Shown piece after piece: positions 1 through 12,600 of a DNA stretch of 64,000 nucleotides. The notes under the pieces were generated by a model that was not told the origin of the DNA, ran no database searches, and saw nothing but the letters and a program-made list of their open reading frames with translations. The stretch is from Todiramphus chloris collaris (Eukaryota > Chordata > Aves > Coraciiformes > Alcedinidae), in assembly GCA_025345505.1 (NCBI GenBank), contig JANVCC010000047.1, forward strand, positions 9,266,206-9,330,205, in the 5' to 3' direction. The stretch's first letter is position 1. Each line of letters starts with the position of its first letter. Both the position numbers and the translations under genes were made by a program.

Positions 1-3000
1 TTGGTAGCACAGCTGATAATATGCATATTAGTTTTTTTAAAAAAAGCAAATAGGAAGTTGTAAGCATCCCTCTAGGTGTTTGTGATAATGTAAATGAGAC
101 TTATAATTTTGTATAGGAGATCTTGTGGAAGCAGAGCTGAATCAGGAAGGGCTCTGCTCAGCCAAAGAGAACGCTCCCACCTCGCTCGAACAAAAGAGCT
201 CGCGGAGGTTCAAAGGGCAGTTTCACTTGGTGAGTTATTCCATTCAAAGAAAGATTTGAGAAAAAAAAAAAAAATTGCAATATATCATTTTAGTCCCCTG
301 TACATTACTAAACCCAGTTCAACAGTGACAAATCCCTCTGGCAGAAGCTGCTGCTTATCCCTTTGTATTGATATGTTGATTAATGCAAAAAAAATCTCAG
401 TGGTGTTGGAACTGTAGAGTACCCAACAAAAGGTGGGTTACAGCAGTGGAATTTTACTTTGAAGACTGGTTTTCCCAAGTACATGTTATACGTCAACACC
501 TGACACTTGGTGATCTGAGTTTATTTCTTTTTGTTGTGACTTTGAAGCCTGTCGTATGCCCAGAAGCTGTTGTAAGAACCCTTAAGAGTGGCATTGCAGC
601 TGAAAAAGTCAATGCTGAGAGAGACTGAGGAAAATCCATTTAGTCAGGATGGCTTTGCACCAAAACTTACTTTGTTCATTCTGCAAACAGCAGCTTGCAG
701 CTGTACAGGCCAGCCTTCAAGTTAAGCCACATCTCTTTGTCATGACAAAAATCTGCATTGCTCTGCAGCGTGTCCTCTGGTACCACCCGCATCCTGTGTC
801 CACGTTGGCTTCTCTGCATTGTAAGACAGGGTGGGGATGAGGCTCATATTCCTGTCTCTTTATCCAGTTTACTCTCCCGCTGGTATTGACATACAGAATG
901 GTATCTTCACAGTTGGGAGCGTGAATCAAATTTACATGGTTGGGGAAGAAGCCAATAAGAATATTTATGATGTCAAGAATATATTATATGATCTATCTTA
1001 ATTATATTGCCAGGTCTTTGGGTAGGAACTGGTCTCACCTTTGTTCTGTGATGCACAGATTGATTAGGTGTCACTGCACTGATAGACTATACTGGATTGA
1101 GGATGCTGACTTCACTGAGATTCTTACCATGCTGAAGAAATAGAGGAAACCTGTCAAGCATCTGTGACTATCCGTAGAGAAGGGAAAACAACCCACTGCT
1201 CAAAGCCTATATTAATTTAAATCCAAACACTCATTTGTACTCCACAGGATTGTGTTGCTTGTCATTAATAATGTTGAACTGTGCACAGCTTCACATGAAA
1301 ATTATTTGAATCTTACTTCAGGAAGGAAACTTCTCGTGCTTCAGCCCTCCAATGGGTAGTCATGGTACATTGAGTCATCAAAAAACTCTCCTCAATTCTA
1401 ATGAAAAAGGCAGCTGAGCTGTGTAATTATTTAACTTCAGCAGAGCGTCTGTAGGGTATATTGCATGATATGAATTGTAAATCATTGCACATTTCATTCA
1501 GTTTAGTGCAGTCACTGATTAAGACTGACTTTAAATCCACGATCTGAGTGTGTTTGCTTTCCTGACTTCTGCTGCCATCCCAGGGTTCAATTTTTTTCCA
1601 TGTGATTATTTCAGAGAGTGTGATTCACAAAAAGTTACCTCTTAAAAATATTTTTGAATAATCCTGAGAAAAGGACTCTAGCACAACAGGTAAAAATATC
1701 AGCTACTTGCCTTGAGAAAAGTCAAGTCATTATGATGTTGGTTCACAAATTTTATTACTAGGAGTACTACCAGGAGTTTTTCAGAATGGAAGTCTGATGG
1801 GTGAAAAGACCTACGAGTAAACAGGAATAGCTCTTTAATTACTAATATACCCTTTGAAGACCAGCTGCTTAAACTTCCAGTTTAAAAAGATAGCTATAGT
1901 TTGTTTTTAAGACATAAACAAAATCTCTCTGTAACAAAGAAATAGTTTACAATCAACAGTTTAATTTTTTTTCAAATCTGTCTGCGATCAGAATCACCCT
2001 TCAGCATCACCTGGGAGAGCTTGAGTTATTCTCAGCTCTACTCCATGTAATGCTGCAAACAAATTTTCATGATGTTTTGCTAGATAGCTACCACAGTCTG
2101 TGTACTTGGTGGAAATTGAAACACAGATTCTTTGGATTGGATGTGATTAATCGTAGCTTTAGGATAAACAGAATTTTAATGAAGAGCATATCCAGAATAA
2201 TACATATTCTGTTCTCAAAATTCCTACAGTGACAGTTACACCAATGTAATGATTCAATTCAAATGCAGAATGAAGTTGCCCTACTATGATTATTTTCAAT
2301 AAAATTTCAAGATTTTTATTGCTAGGAAAAATGTTAAATTGAAATCTGTGACTGTAGTAAAATTAGTAGATTAAGAAAAATATTTGTTTTCATTTCATTT
2401 TTCTTTAGTGTCTACATAAAGTTATCACAAAGAAATTCCCTGAGGTGATTTAAGTGATCTTGTTGTAAAACATTGTTTAAAACTTTATCAGCTGCCTCTA
2501 CAATGATTTCCTTGATGAAAAGCTCCTAGAAAGCTGTCACTCAGATACACATTAGAACATCTCAAAATTAGCCCAGCTAGTCAGCTCTTACCCACAAAAA
2601 AATCATTCTCATTAAGCAAAGTAGGATATTAGTTTTAGGGAGATAAATTGGCTTCTGACATAGAAAGATGCAGATAAATCTCAATTTATGTCAATATGGA
2701 CTTTCATCAAAACATAATAAATAGCTCGTGTTACTCAAAACATTTATATTAATAAATGCTTTGTGTTAAGGGATCAAAGCTTCCTTTTTGTTTTCTTTCT
2801 TAACGTCTTTAGTTTTCCACTTACTCCTCCAGCACAGAGCTGCAGAGACACTCACACACTTTTCCCACCCCAGAACACCAGGGAGTTTAAAAAATGTCAG
2901 CGTGGTTAGCCCTGCTATGTCCCTGAGCATAGGTCTTTAGTGCTGCTGTGAGGAATATGTGCTTTCTATCAGAGTGATGTCAGATATAGATGTTTATTCA

Positions 3001-3113
3001 TATGAATTCTGGAATAGAGAGATTGAAGCCAGGCACAAAATTAAAAAAAGAATACAGTTTTCAAGACTTTGTATTGCATGACATTGTAGAAAACTTCAAG
3101 GAAGTTTGAGCAG
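1..3113. other. AT-rich unique DNA, no gene seen
   Basis: This stretch is AT-rich and has many stops in all six frames. The open frames present (up to 107 codons, near the left edge) have no recognisable domain and no exon-like surroundings. The only simple sequence is a 14-base A run at 261-274. No LINE tail, LTR end or RNA gene was recognised. Confidence 0.6.
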
Positions 3114-3326
3114 GAGGAGAAATTTCTTTGGTGTGAGGGTGTCAGAGGCTGTCCCAGGCTGCTCAGAGAGGTTGTGGAGTCTTCTCTGGAGAGATTCCCA
3201 ACCCGGCTGGACACTGCGATGCTGGGCCCCCTGCTCTGGGTGACCCTGCTGGATGGAGCAGGGGGGTGGCACCAAAGCATCTCCAGAGGGTCCTTCCAAC
3301 CCCATCATGCTGGGGTTCTGTGATTA
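3114..3326 (+). mobile_element. CR1 LINE fragment, 3' end
   Basis: This is the 3' end of a CR1 non-LTR retrotransposon, the dominant LINE of birds. Wording typical of the CR1 3' region is visible in order: a GTGAGGGTG stretch, a CCCAGGCTGCTCAGAGAGG stretch, a 'ctggatggagca' stretch, then CCTTCCAACCCCATCATG and a GTTCTGTGATTA tail. There is no poly(A), as expected for CR1, which ends in a short tandem repeat. The element is 5'-truncated to about 210 bp, and the left boundary is approximate. Open frames on the opposite strand here are by-products of the repeat. Confidence 0.85.
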
Positions 3327-6300
3327 ATTGCCAAGGCATTATTACTGAAAATAAAGTTCATGCTGAATGATCCACTGCATTTGATCTGTGTGAGAATCCC
3401 ACATCTCTCCATATTTACCCTTCAGAACGATACTCCCAAAGAGTCCCTTCCTCACATGAAGGTTATAATCACAGCTCATAAAACATCTTTGTCAGATGCC
3501 AGTCTCTTGTATATTCACTTTATGACTCTTCTCTTCTACATAGCCCTGTCCTATTAGTTAATATTGTGCCTCCACAAGGTGGTAGAAGTGGGTAATTAAT
3601 TCCACAGCATGTAACATTCATAGTTTCATAGCTTTCCTTTTTATTCTGGTAATGAAAAGATACCCTAGTCCTTTATTTTATAGATTTTTCTGAAAAATGC
3701 CCAGTTTTCTTACAAATCTCTTGGTAATGACCAGTGTTTCATTTAGCTCTCTTGTCATATTTTGTTGTAAACAGATTTTCATTTAATTAATCTCATCAAT
3801 GTTTCCTCAGCTGTCTTTAATATTGTCTTTTCTAGGATACATCTGTTTGTAGTTCAATTTTATGGGTAAAGCACAATACCTAACAGCTTGACGCCAAGGT
3901 CAGGTAGTTCAGAATGAATGAATCAAACTCTTTATGGGTAGATCTTAAAGGAAATGCAGAGTGGTAAAGCTATGAAAAGGGAAACCAGGCCAAAATTTTC
4001 AATGAGAATGACTCATTCTATAATGTACACTTCAGACTATTCCATTGATGTTGCAAACTGTTGGGTAAAACAGTAGAAGAAAAACACTTCTTGTTATTTC
4101 CTCTGTGCTGCTGAGATTTTAATGGGCATCTGAATTCTGTCTAGTGGGAGGACATCTTTCACTCCATGTGTTCCAGCTTCCTCACTTATGGGCTTTATCA
4201 TTACTCTTCACAAATGCATAGACTCTATTTTTGTACTCCATTACCATATATTTGCAGTCTCTTTAGATAAACTTCTGATATCCATACAGAGGAGAGAAGA
4301 AATCATTATTATAGGATCTAATTAAGTTAAAATGAAATACTTTCGGCAGTGTTACGTCTGTAATTTCAAGTCTTTTCTCGCATCGATTTTACTCCATTTT
4401 AACTCTTTTATCTTCTCTGGAGTTACAATCTAGATGCGTGAGAAGAGTAGAACACAGCTTTTTTTTACAGATGAAATATTCATTTTTTTGGCTGCATATC
4501 AAAGCTGGATATTTAATTTAAGAGTTACATTGTCAGGGCTCACAGTCAAGTTAAGCTTTTTTATTACATGGCTTCTAAAATTATTTTTGGTATATATCTA
4601 AAGGTTTTAAATAAATAGGGCTGGATTAGGACTGTCAACTTACAGCTGTGGAAAACTCAAGTCATTGTGCACACCTCCTACAAGGAAATATGAATCCGGA
4701 TTGCCAGGACTCTTGAAGTCTACCCCATGATCAGAAACCAATCTTGCCCACTCTCACTACCTTATCTTTCAACGCAATTAATTCACGAGTATAAAGAAGG
4801 TATTCCAAGTACCAGTGAACATAAACAGAGTTGCTAGGATGAAGACAATCTTCGACTTTTTGCAATAGCCTTCACATGACATTCAGCATAACCATCATAA
4901 TCAGTCAAACATGTTTATCTCTTCCGAAGTTTGCTAAGAAAATCTAGAAACATCTTCTATATATTTCATGAAAAAATACATAAAGTAGAGCTTTAAATCA
5001 TACATTCTTTGCTACTGTTTATCAATCTGTAATGTTCAAAAAATCTGAAAGAATGATTCATATTTATCTCATTCCAATTACAATTGCTTTAAAAACATTA
5101 GTATTCAAATGCTTTACATTTTTGTACTAGACTTAATGATGGCAGTTACTGCGTTAAAAGATGCTTTAAGACCTACTGACATTAATGGGGCATTATTTGG
5201 TGCCAGAAGTCTTTGGACCATACCCTTTGGGTCTACTAGCAATCTGGATACAGAATTTCTGTTGACTTCCAAAGGAATTCCAGAGGAAGAGTCTTTAAAT
5301 TTCCAAGTAAAATTGGAGCCACAGAGTTTTAGCTTTAAACAAATAAAAAATCAACAACTATATTGTTTCCCTTTCCACTCAGGTACTTGTAAGCACAGCT
5401 TACAAGTAAATACAGCTCTGTGAAACAGCAACTGAAGACACAAGGAGTCTGGCACGTCTGCCAAATTCTAAGCACTGTCTAGGCTGTTCTTCACGCAAAC
5501 TGTTTCAGAAATCCTGAATGAAAAATACTGTCTAACTGGGAAAAAAGGATTAATTACAAGGAATAATTTTGCACACCTCTGAGCCGCCGTTCAAATGGAA
5601 AGGAAAACCACTTAAGCTGGAACAGAACACATTTCTGCAGTGCAGATGCTGGCAGAATGAATGAACAGTCAATTAAGCAAGTTCTGTTTATCTGAATTTT
5701 TAAAATGCCATTCCTAAATGTTCAGCCTCTTGCAAAAGCGCCTGTGGAGTGATGTTACCTGTGCTGTGTGGGTCACAGGTTCTCAACTGTCTATGTCTGT
5801 AGTTGATGTACGAGTTCAGTAAATGGGACTGGAAACTTCTGCAAACTCTCCTGCTCTTTCAGCCATATTCTGTGGCTGAGTTACTCTCTTTGATATTTTA
5901 CACTTTGTTAGAGATTTGTAAGTGTTTGGTCAATTTTTAGAATACAGAGTATCTATCTTAATCAGGGCTTTAAGCCTTATCCCAGTAAAAGTACAGAATA
6001 AGCCCAAACTTATTCCATAGACGCTTTAAACAATATTAAAAATCACTCTAAATTCCAAGTGAGTAATGCCACCTTGACTCATAATAATTTCATCTTGGAC
6101 ACTAAGGAAAGTAAGATCCCAGGCTGCCTGGGTATAAATAGCAGGGACGAATTAGAAGCATCTATCTTGACTACTGCCGGTGTAGGCTCCTAACAGTAAC
6201 ATTTGCAAAGACAATGAAATACTGTTCATTTGCAACAAGGGATTTAATTAGTCTTTCTTATCCTGATTGAAGAAGTGGTTTGTCCAGCCCAGTGAACTTG

Positions 6301-6868
6301 TTTTACCTTTAAGAAAACTTACAAAGTGAATAATGAGGGGATTGTAGACAAACGTAATTAATTTAATCCTCCAGAGATACTTTTTAAGTTACTGTGTGGG
6401 CAAGAGCAGGAGGACTGAAACTGGTCTTTGGGAAGCTGATGCAATAAAATAACTATTTCTTAATGACAGCAACAGGACAAATTTGTGGTAGTATCATGTG
6501 AAAACTTAGGTTCAGCTACATATATCTCCATTGCATGCTTCTTCAGTTTTGGCCTTGAATAGTGTATATAAGTTTCCATGGTCTTCATCAGCCTCACGGT
6601 CTCAAACATTTTAGTCACAATGCCCCTGTAAAGCACTTTGTAAAAAAGTACGGTTTGGATGGTATGGAAAAATAATGGAAAACGGCAGAAAGGACTGTGA
6701 ACAGGCTCAAGTGACCTGGGGATGTCGAAAAAAACTATACCATACTAACTGTTGTTTTGTCTTGTGTGTTGACAAGTAGAACATCTGTGTTCAGGTGACA
6801 AAAGTCTGTTGAGGACTCAGATGCACGTTGTCAAACATGCTTCACATCCCTGCGCTGCTGTGGGAAAT
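3327..6868. other. AT-rich unique DNA, no gene seen
   Basis: Nothing recognisable was found on either strand. A 104-codon frame at 5109-5423 starts with ATG but matches no family I know. It has no CpG-rich start region or convincing splice context, so it is treated as a chance frame. Confidence 0.55.
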
Positions 6869-7175
6869 ATCATAGAATCACAGACTGGAAGGGGGGAAGG
6901 GACCTTTCAAGGTTATCCAGTCCAACCCCATGCATTGAGCAGGGCCATCTGCAACTAGAGCAGGTTTCTCAGAGCCCTGGCCAACCTCACCTGCAATGGT
7001 GCCAGGGATGGGGCAGTGACCACCTCTCTGGGCAGCCTGGGACAGGCTCTCACCACCCTCAGCATCAACAATTGCTCCCTTCTCTCCAGTCTAAATCTGC
7101 CTCTTTTAGTTTAAACCCATCATGCCTTGTCCAACAGGCCCTGATTATAAGATTGTTCCTATCTTTCCAGCTACC
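6869..7175 (-). mobile_element. CR1 LINE fragment, minus strand
   Basis: The piece begins with ATCATAGAATCACAGA, the reverse complement of the CR1 3' tail. It continues through CR1-typical words: 'agggacctttcaaggttatccag', 'tccaaccccatgca', 'gggcagcctgggacaggctct', 'tccagtctaaatctgcc' and 'ttgtccaacaggccctg'. This places a 5'-truncated CR1 of about 300 bp on the minus strand. The right (5') boundary is approximate. No coding potential of the reverse transcriptase remains. Confidence 0.9.
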
Positions 7176-8437
7176 AAGTGGCATTAATTACTAGCCAAAG
7201 TAAATCACCAGCCTGCTTTTAAGAATATTCCCTTCAGTACTTCAACACTTGAAGAACCTGAAAAATTCACAAGCACCCTGTGTGAAAATATTGCTACACT
7301 GAAATGGCACCTGATAGTTTAAATACAGAGCGACAACGTTTTGTTTCCTATGGTGGATCAAAACCTTTTGCCTTTGGTCAATAGTAAATTGATCATTCTT
7401 ACACATGGGGAGAAGTTCACATTTCAAACTAATTCTGAGTGAATGTATGGCAAAGCTGTAGGTTCCCCACAATGCCAAGTAATAATAGAGAAAGCTTCAC
7501 CATTTTCTCATCAGGTTTTCTCTATTTTCTGCCCCTTAAAAATCCAGGGTGACACACTGAAAGCTATATGGTAGCTGAATCCAATAAACCATTCAATCCC
7601 TTTTTTACTACAATACCATGAGTCTGGGAAAAAAACACCTGAGAAATCTAATTGAAATTGTCACTTGTTTTATTGAAGAGCAAAACTTTCTGGTTTTCTA
7701 CTGTCTAATAATGTTGTGCATGACTCTGTATTTGCAATAAAGTGTGGGCTGCAGAGAAGCACTCCAATGAGGACCCGAGGAAGTGTTAGAGCTAAACCTG
7801 ATCAAAACTTTTCTTTAAGTATGTTTTCAATTCACCAAGCAGCTAAACTGATGAAAAAAGTATTTTTTCAGCTTTTTCCTCTTCCAAAAGTTTAATTTGG
7901 TTACTTGGCTACTTATAGAGGACTTCTTTACCTCTGCTCTAACCTACCCTGTGAGGGTTTCAAAGTAGCTCTTTTTTGTTTTGAGGTTGATGGTATCCAT
8001 ATATGATGCCTTATCTTCAACCTGTTTCAGCTTCCTTGGTAGGAAACAAGAAAGGTTTCCTTGCTTCCACCACCCCTGCTTCCCCATGTCACCTGGGAAG
8101 GACATGCAGTGCATTACTAGCAATTCTTAGTTGCCATCAGGCTATTGTATTTCCAGGGTTACACTGATGTTTTAAAAGAATAAAGGAACTGGGAGGTTTC
8201 ACTCCTCCTGCATGCCGTGGAGGAATGGGAGAACTCCCCTCTGCATCTCTTTCCTGAGACCAGTGTCCTGACATGTCCAGAAACGCTACACCTGGTCTTA
8301 CCATCTTCTCCAGACTGAAACCCCTCTCTCTGACTTACAGATGGCTCAGGAACCCTCATTGTTGCACACAGCTGAAAATCCACACAGAGCAACAGCAGTT
8401 ACAGTAAATTTGGCCTCATTGAAAAGTGTCAGGATGT
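7176..8437. other. Unique DNA, no gene seen
   Basis: AT-rich sequence with scattered short frames on the minus strand. No repeat family or gene was recognised. Confidence 0.5.
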
Positions 8438-8640
8438 GGGCTTTAGTTAACCCTGTAGGATGAGGGAGTAGGCACAGAGGACGACCTTGAGCTTAAGCAA
8501 CCTGTTAATGACTGTGAAAGATGCTACTGTGTCAGTCACTGTGGGAGTTGTGAAGTTGCTGAGCACCTTTGAATTTGAGCAAGACAACCAAGAATAGTGT
8601 GTTCTCCACCCAGTCCTATAACTGACAGGGCCTGGGACAC
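8438..8640. repeat. Unidentified repeat, copy 1 of a direct pair
   Basis: This segment shares three collinear words with the segment at 9384-9608: CTTTAGTTAAC (8441 and 9386), AGCAACCT (8496 and 9452) and AGACAACCAAGAAT (8582 and 9550). The offsets are 945, 956 and 968 bases, so the two are diverged direct copies with small indels. The family was not recognised. It could be an old LTR pair flanking about 740 bp, or a tandem duplication. Minus-strand frames of 69-107 codons run through it but show no known domain. Confidence 0.55.
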
Positions 8641-9383
8641 CTGTGCTGGGGCCCAAGAAGTGTCTGAAATACTAAGAACAGAATAACCACTCAAGTTAGT
8701 AGCCCAATTGCCAGCACTGCAGTGGAAGCCCATATCGTCTCCTGGCTGGCAGCCAGTGCTGTGTGTGGGATGGATGAAACAATGGAAAAAACGCAGATGG
8801 AAATATTTGGGTAACCCATCTGGGACACCAAGGTCAAAAAAGACATCATGACATACCAAATCTGTTTAGTTGTGCTTAGAGGACTGCTATGTGCTACATC
8901 GTGCCAGCATATGCCATCCACCCACAAACACTTCTGCTACCATGACTCTCACAAATGACTGCTGAAAAATGAGTGGTGGGGAGATCTGTGGTAGGGTAGG
9001 AGAACCACAATCCCTGTATAACGACCAATGGGTGAGGCACAAAATGGCAAGCTGTGTCCTCCACTGAAGAGGAGGACATCCACCTCTTGAATCAGCAACA
9101 GCACTGAGAATGAGAAGCACGTTGCAGGGAACTGGACAATGGGATATGTGAGTAATGCCACATTTTTAATGTTTAATTTTACCTGGATACATTTTAATAT
9201 TAGTAGCATTAACAATTAGTTTGTATATTAAGATCCGGAGAATGTCTCAATGTGTATATGTCATCTCACATATGGCAATACATGGAGCTAATCAGTATGG
9301 ACAGCTATAGGACTGTCTGTATAATAAGGGCTGTGTAGCAGTTAACGTGAGTTAGGTCCAGTTGACAATACTATTAACATACG
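8641..9383. other. Spacer between the two direct copies
   Basis: About 740 bp lie between the paired copies. The minus strand carries several overlapping frames of 60-107 codons, which is more than in the surrounding DNA. No reverse transcriptase, integrase, protease or envelope motif was visible in them, so an internal retroviral origin remains a guess. Confidence 0.4.
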
Positions 9384-9608
9384 GACTTTAGTTAACGTCA
9401 TAGGATATGGCAGTAGCTTAGTTTTCGGAATAGAGGAGTGAGGCCAGTTTGAGCAACCTAGTGTTTGTTGCATAATCATTGAGACAAGCAGACTGTGAGC
9501 ACCAAGCAATGGTGACAGACAGTCATTGGGCACTGTGTGAATTTCAATGAGACAACCAAGAATCTGATTTTTCTCTACCAAATCCAATAGCTGATGATGC
9601 CCAGGATG
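9384..9608. repeat. Unidentified repeat, copy 2 of a direct pair
   Basis: Second copy of the segment at 8438-8640, in the same orientation, with the shared words at 9386, 9452 and 9550. The two copies are clearly diverged between these anchors, so the duplication is old. The family was not identified. Confidence 0.55.
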
Positions 9609-12600
9609 TCATCAGGAGAGGACCCAAAGACCTCCAAGCCCTGAATAAGGTCTATGCATGGCATAGCTAGAACCTAGCCTGGACCATGTCATCCCATCTG
9701 CAGAGCAGATAAATCCAATAATTTCTAAAGTTGCATTTATCTGTGATTAGAGTGTCTTGGTATCAAATTCCAGTTAGACACTGCATTATCATTTAGTTTT
9801 AAACCACAGCAAGAGGTGCCCACATTTCCCAGTCCATGGTTGCATCTTCTCACTAATCCATATAACATTCAGCCTCTTACCTTAGACTCGTCAGGGTTAT
9901 GCTTGTATCTCTTTGAAGAAGACTATGGTCTATATATACTATAGTTTTGGCAGCAGTTGTCACTGTCTGTTAGGAGAACTAATAAAACTGGCCAGCAGAC
10001 AAAACACAGGCTTTTCTAGTTGTTGCCTGTTAGAGATTTCCCATCCTAGATTTTTTTTCTTTTTTTTGGACTTGTCCTGACAAGAGATCCTTCACTCCAT
10101 GCCAAATCCCTTCTCTTCTAAGCTCTCAGTTATCCTTGAGAGTTTAACCCTTTCAGCTCCAGAACTCACTCCTTGACTCCTTCTAAGCCTTGTCCAAAGC
10201 TCCATGTCTTTCTGATTGAGCTGTCCAATCACCCAAGAGCTTCAAGTTCTCCACACCTTTGCAGTCCTTGCTTTGGTATGGTCCCTATCTGGCTACTCTT
10301 GTTCAGGCTACCCAAAAGTCCCTGCTGCCGGTCCCCTCTGTTCTCTCAGGCTGACTGCATCTCTTTCTCTTGGCTGCTGCAGCCTCCTGAAACTCTCCAC
10401 CCTTTTGACTCTTCCCCGTGGCTCTAACAATGGATCCAGACCTGACTGCTATGTAAGACTAAATAGAGGCACCACTTAACCCAAATCTGTGCACACCTAT
10501 TCTATTGGCTGGGAAAGATAACTTTGATGAAGGAAAAGAAAAAATTTAAAAGGAAAAACAAGTCAAACAGTATAGACAGTAGCACTATATTTTCACAGCA
10601 GGTATTGAAACATTGCTTGTGGCTTTAGAAGAAGCACAATGCTTATGGAATTATTGTGGTTTGCCTGCTTTGGTGGCAGGGAGGACGTGAACAAGCCTAT
10701 GCCCACACAAAAACTGTAGCTAGCACAAGGCTGTATTTTAACAGACAGCACTGAGGAAAGGTGTGAGTTCCTTTTTGTTTGCTCTGAATGCTTCAGGTTT
10801 AAGGCTCTGGTTTGCATGTGTTCCAGCTAAGGTAAAGAAGTTCACGAACAGAGTTTCTTTGGGCTTCTTTCCCTCAAAGACTAAAGGAAACAAAGGAACA
10901 AAATGTAAAGTTGGTCTTTGAGCTGTATTTCTCTCAGAAGAATGGGAAACTTTTGACCTGTTAAACTGACCTATCAGTGATAGGTGCTCTGGAACAGGGA
11001 GAATTGATCTTTTTACTCAAAGTCTTTCCAAACAGGGGACTTGAAAATGGAGAATGGTAATTAAGTCTCCATAGAACTGTTGCTGTTAACTATAGCTAAT
11101 AATTTCAGCTGGGGATTTGGCAGGAAATGCTGCTTTAAGAATGAACACCACTTACTCAGTGGCGCTCAGAAGTACAAGTAGATTTGTCAATGCAGTATTT
11201 TATTCCAGGACAATTGAGTCATCCACCACATAGCCAATATATTTTCTAAGAATTACGCAAGTGGCCCTAGAAAAAAATGGAATATCCAGGTCTTATGCAT
11301 CTCAATGAAGGAAGCAGATTGTCATAACAACTTTGAAAATGCCATTCTTTCAGTCACAATTAATTTCAGCCCAGCCCAGGCACTTCACAGAACTGAAAAC
11401 CAGAAATTCAACAGTAAAACTGAAGGCAGTTGCTAAAGGTTGCAGGTTAGGGACGCTTTCTGCCTCTGAGCTTGCAAATCCATGCAGCAGCTGTCCTTGC
11501 TCTGGGCATGGAAGAACAAAAGCCAGAGAAGGCAGGAAAATGAAGCCCTTGAAAAACTCTTACTCATTGTACATTGCGGTGAATTTGAATAGTGTGTCTT
11601 CAAAGGTAAGATGTCAGTGTTACAAGGAAGGTCTCAACTAATTAACAACAATTAATGGTTTTAAAGCACATACTCAACCGCCTTGCTGAATTGAAGCCTA
11701 AATGGTGGTAATACAATAATCCTCTGTATGAATTGCATGTGGCTCTCCCTAAGCAACTAGACTGCTCTGTGGCTAAATACCTTACAGACTAACACCTCCT
11801 CCACTTTTAAAGGACAGGCATGGAGAAGACCTCTTATCAGCATTGTTTTTACCCTTGCACAGAAAGCTGATTTAATCTATGTGTATTATTTACAAGGCAG
11901 ACAATTTGCATGATTACAAATGTATTAATTAATATTGAAATCCCTTTGGATTTTATTTTTTTTAATTTTTGCTTCTCCTTTTCCCTCTTTATCATCCACT
12001 GTTTCATTGTGTCTCCCTCACCCATACCATCTCAGCCTAGAGCCCAGCAATGTGCCTTCAGCAGAAATCAGAGATTCTGACACAAATTTCTCTGTGTAAA
12101 ATCCCCTCTCCATACGGACAAGACTCTCAGCAAATCATTTTTTTCTCAGTTGGAGTGTTATCTGCTTTGGCTGAGAAGCGAATTTTGGAAAAAAAAAGGT
12201 GTGAAAAAATGCCACTCTTTGTTTCACCCAGGCTAGTATCATCTGTCATACGTATTGCTACTATTTATTGCTACTATTTATTTAGCCGGAGTGAACAGCA
12301 CTTGCAGTTTGTTTCTATTTGATCTCTTAGACTCTTCACTTGGCTTCCACAGGAGTCCTTTTGCCTCCCAACCTCATCATGCCTAGTCCTGTGTGAATGG
12401 CCTGTCAGCATCTGTGGATATCATGGTTGACCCTGTTTTCTGTTTTGGTTCTTACAGGCTCAAAAAGACAAGAAAAAACACAGGAATGGAGAAACACTTT
12501 CTGTCCTGGCTTGAAGAAAGACAAGTCTTTAAAGGTTTGGGCTTTTTTTTTTTATTTTCAAAAGTATTGCTAGTTTGAAAGAATATTATTCTTTCTGAAT

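Noticed and set aside
3041-3308. Minus-strand frames of 79 and 70 codons
   Set aside because: They are antisense to a CR1 3' end.
8159-9587. Cluster of minus-strand frames as a retroviral coding region
   Set aside because: No reverse transcriptase, protease, integrase or envelope motif was visible. The region is kept only as an unidentified direct repeat.
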